Of a stretch of DNA of 16,135 nt, positions 14,578-16,135 are shown piece after piece. The stretch is taken from contig JAPORL010000052.1 in the NCBI GenBank assembly GCA_026712605.1, forward strand, positions 9,190-25,324, written 5' to 3'. The DNA is from Pseudobdellovibrionaceae bacterium (lineage in GTDB: Bacteria; Bdellovibrionota; Bdellovibrionia; Bdellovibrionales; UBA1609). The position numbers and the translations under genes were made by a program. How positions within the stretch are numbered: the first letter of the stretch is position 1; the number at the start of each line of letters is the position of its first letter. A model generated the notes under the pieces. It made no database searches and was not told the origin of the DNA. It was given only the letters and a program-made list of their open reading frames with translations.

Positions 14578-16013
14578 AAACAAAGATCTTGAGAGGATTG
14601 ATAAGATTTATAAATTTCCATTGATTCATAACGAGGAAATATTAATGTAAAACATGTGAAGTGGTTTTTTTTACTTGAAATAAAAATTTTCCCATGATTT
14701 TTTTGGATTATCTTTTTTGCAACACTCAAACCAAAACCAGTTCCCCTTTTTTTATTTGTCCAAAAAGCTTTAAAAATTTTTTCTAAATTTTCTGACTGTA
14801 TCCCTATGCCATTATCTTTTATTTTCACACAAATTTCATCTTCAGAAATAAAATAAGAACGAATTTGAATTAGCGGATTTTTATTTTTTTTATCTTCAGC
14901 CAAGGCTTGGCTAGCATTCAAAATTAAGTTATAAAAAACCTGTTGTAAAAGAGCAAAATTTCCTCTTATTAACAGTTTTTCTTTACAAAATTTAATATCA
15001 AGCTTAATTCCTTGAGTAGATTTTTTGAGTAAAGGAAGTGTATCTTGTATAATACAATTAACATCACATTTTGTTAATTTTTCATTTTTCTGAGAAAAAG
15101 ATAGAAAACTTTCAATAATTTTTTGAGATCTTTTGATAGCTTTTTCTAGTTCTATAAATTCTTCTTTAAACTGTCTTAAAATTGGTTTTTCTTTTAAAAT
15201 TTGACTCATTCCTTTTACACCTGTTAAAGGATTATTTAATTGGTGTGCCATGTTTTGTCCTAAATGAAAGAGTAAAGATTTTTTTTCACTTTGAAAAAGC
15301 TGTTCTTTTAAAATAAAAGAACGAGTCATATCCTGACAATATAAAATACCTTTTGAATTTTTTAAAGGGTAATAACGGAGTTTATAAGTTTTTTCTTTTT
15401 GTTTCAAAACAGATAAGCGGACAGCTTTTTTAAAAGATTTTATAGAATTAGAAAAGTTTTTTTTAAAAGAGTCATTACCTAAAAGAACCTGAAAATCATT
15501 TAAAATAACTAAAGGCTCCCGCCAACAAACAAATAATTGACTCCATAAATAAGAGATACGACTAAAATGAGTATTTAAACAGGCTCGTTTGAAAGATATT
15601 TCTAAAATATCTTTTCGCTCTTCAAAAAAACTAATAAGAGATTTTAAAAGTTTCTCACTATAAATTTCTAAAATCAAGAGGGACTTTAAGTCCAAAGTAT
15701 CTAAAGGTATCATTAAAGATGTGAAAAAAGGTCGTCCAAACTCTTTAGCTAAATAGAGATTTTCTTGTGGAGAAGAAAGCCTTAGTTTTTTTACTAGAGG
15801 CCAAGACTCTTTGGCTAAAGACTCATAAAAAAGTCCGTTTTTTACATAAGCTCTTCTTAAACCGAGTTGTTCTGATTTATAAAAAAGAATCAGCTCTCTT
15901 GTTTTATATTTTTTTGAAATTTGTTTCTGTAAGTTTAACAAAAAGTCACTAACATCAACTGAACTTAAAAGCTTTTCACAAAGTTTTATAAATGATTTGT
16001 CAACTTTTAACAT
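14574..16013 (-). CDS. Cytoplasmic sensor histidine kinase
   Basis: The 479-residue kinase has no membrane-spanning segment or signal peptide, so it senses something inside the cell. Residues about 10-150 look like a GAF-type sensor domain, and about 160-235 a degenerate PAS domain (REPLVILNDFQVLLGNDSF). The H-box is LGQNMAHQLNNPLTGV (251-266), with phospho-acceptor H257. The N-box is QQVFYNLILNASQAL (357-371), the G1 box KDNGIGI (399-405) and the later box IFKAFWTNKKRGTGFGLSVAKKI (413-435). These place it with the AHxLNNPL-type kinases (NtrB/AtoS-like catalytic cores). The domain boundaries in the N-terminal half are tentative. It is the first gene of a two-gene unit with the receiver protein, whose ATG overlaps this stop codon. 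Upstream lies only AT-rich sequence to the window edge. Confidence 0.92.
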   Translation of the reverse strand: MLKVDKSFIKLCEKLLSSVDVSDFLLNLQKQISKKYKTRELILFYKSEQLGLRRAYVKNGLFYESLAKESWPLVKKLRLSSPQENLYLAKEFGRPFFTSLMIPLDTLDLKSLLILEIYSEKLLKSLISFFEERKDILEISFKRACLNTHFSRISYLWSQLFVCWREPLVILNDFQVLLGNDSFKKNFSNSIKSFKKAVRLSVLKQKEKTYKLRYYPLKNSKGILYCQDMTRSFILKEQLFQSEKKSLLFHLGQNMAHQLNNPLTGVKGMSQILKEKPILRQFKEEFIELEKAIKRSQKIIESFLSFSQKNEKLTKCDVNCIIQDTLPLLKKSTQGIKLDIKFCKEKLLIRGNFALLQQVFYNLILNASQALAEDKKNKNPLIQIRSYFISEDEICVKIKDNGIGIQSENLEKIFKAFWTNKKRGTGFGLSVAKKIIQKNHGKIFISSKKNHFTCFTLIFPRYESMEIYKSYQSSQDLCL

Positions 16014-16135
16014 AATACTTTTTTATTAAAACAAACTAAAATAACTTTCTTTTCATAAATATAAAGTTTTAAATTTATATTAGTTTATTTTTAAACAATT
16101 TTGTTATTTTATAAGTTTGAAAAATAAAAAAAAAA
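16014..16135 (-). promoter_or_regulatory. AT-rich upstream region of the histidine kinase gene
   Basis: No gene is visible in these 122 bases. AATATAAA (16058-16065) and TTTATATT (16074-16081) form an 8-bp inverted repeat around an 8-nt spacer, about 45 nt before the kinase start. It could be a regulator site or simply the product of AT-richness. No hexamer pair with good spacing stands out as a promoter. Confidence 0.25.

Overview
This is a strongly AT-rich bacterial chromosome segment using the standard code. It comes from a Gram-negative (diderm) organism: it carries a BamD-type outer-membrane lipoprotein, a periplasm-facing DsbD and a likely AmgK-type cell-wall sugar kinase. Genes are tightly packed, with several 4-nt ATGA stop/start overlaps, and nearly all are housekeeping or envelope genes. 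No transposase, integrase, phage gene or CRISPR array is visible. The mix of genes (LysM protein, AmgK-like kinase, BamD, small ComEC-like protein, rsmD-coaD-aminotransferase) reminds me of Bdellovibrionota or other former deltaproteobacterial lineages. That placement is a low-confidence inference; the sequence alone does not prove it.

Layout. Positions 1-171 hold the last codons of glmS (+), which converges on leuS (-, 218-2602). An initiator tRNA gene (-, 2808-2884) with a near-consensus promoter follows. dsbD (+, 2986-5025) overlaps tail-to-tail with the end of a minus-strand block. In transcription order that block is LysM/acidic-tail protein, AmgK-like kinase, bamD, a divergent hpt-like gene and a secreted EndoG/Serratia-type nuclease (9914 down to 5017). 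bamD appears to have its own promoter, so the block is probably two transcripts: an upstream envelope pair and bamD-hpt-nuclease. On the plus strand comes a very small ComEC-like membrane protein (10047-10940), then a 406-nt non-coding stretch with foldable elements and a degenerate direct repeat, then a small membrane-anchored coiled-coil protein (11347-11697). The minus strand then carries rsmD-coaD-aminotransferase (14054 down to 11770), with a promoter at one end and an intrinsic-type terminator at the other. Last is a cytoplasmic histidine kinase with a translationally coupled receiver-only response regulator (16013 down to 14206).

How they work together. The 9.9-5.0 kb block is mostly envelope biology: peptidoglycan binding, cell-wall sugar recycling and outer-membrane protein assembly. 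The neighbouring DsbD supplies reducing power to the periplasm. leuS, tRNA-fMet and rsmD serve translation; coaD makes coenzyme A.

I found no clear new multi-gene system. The points most worth a second look are the altered PRPP loop of the hpt-like protein, the 406-nt intergenic region with structured elements and a diverged 26-nt repeat, the 204-residue acidic tail on the LysM protein, and the ComEC-like protein without its usual outer domains.
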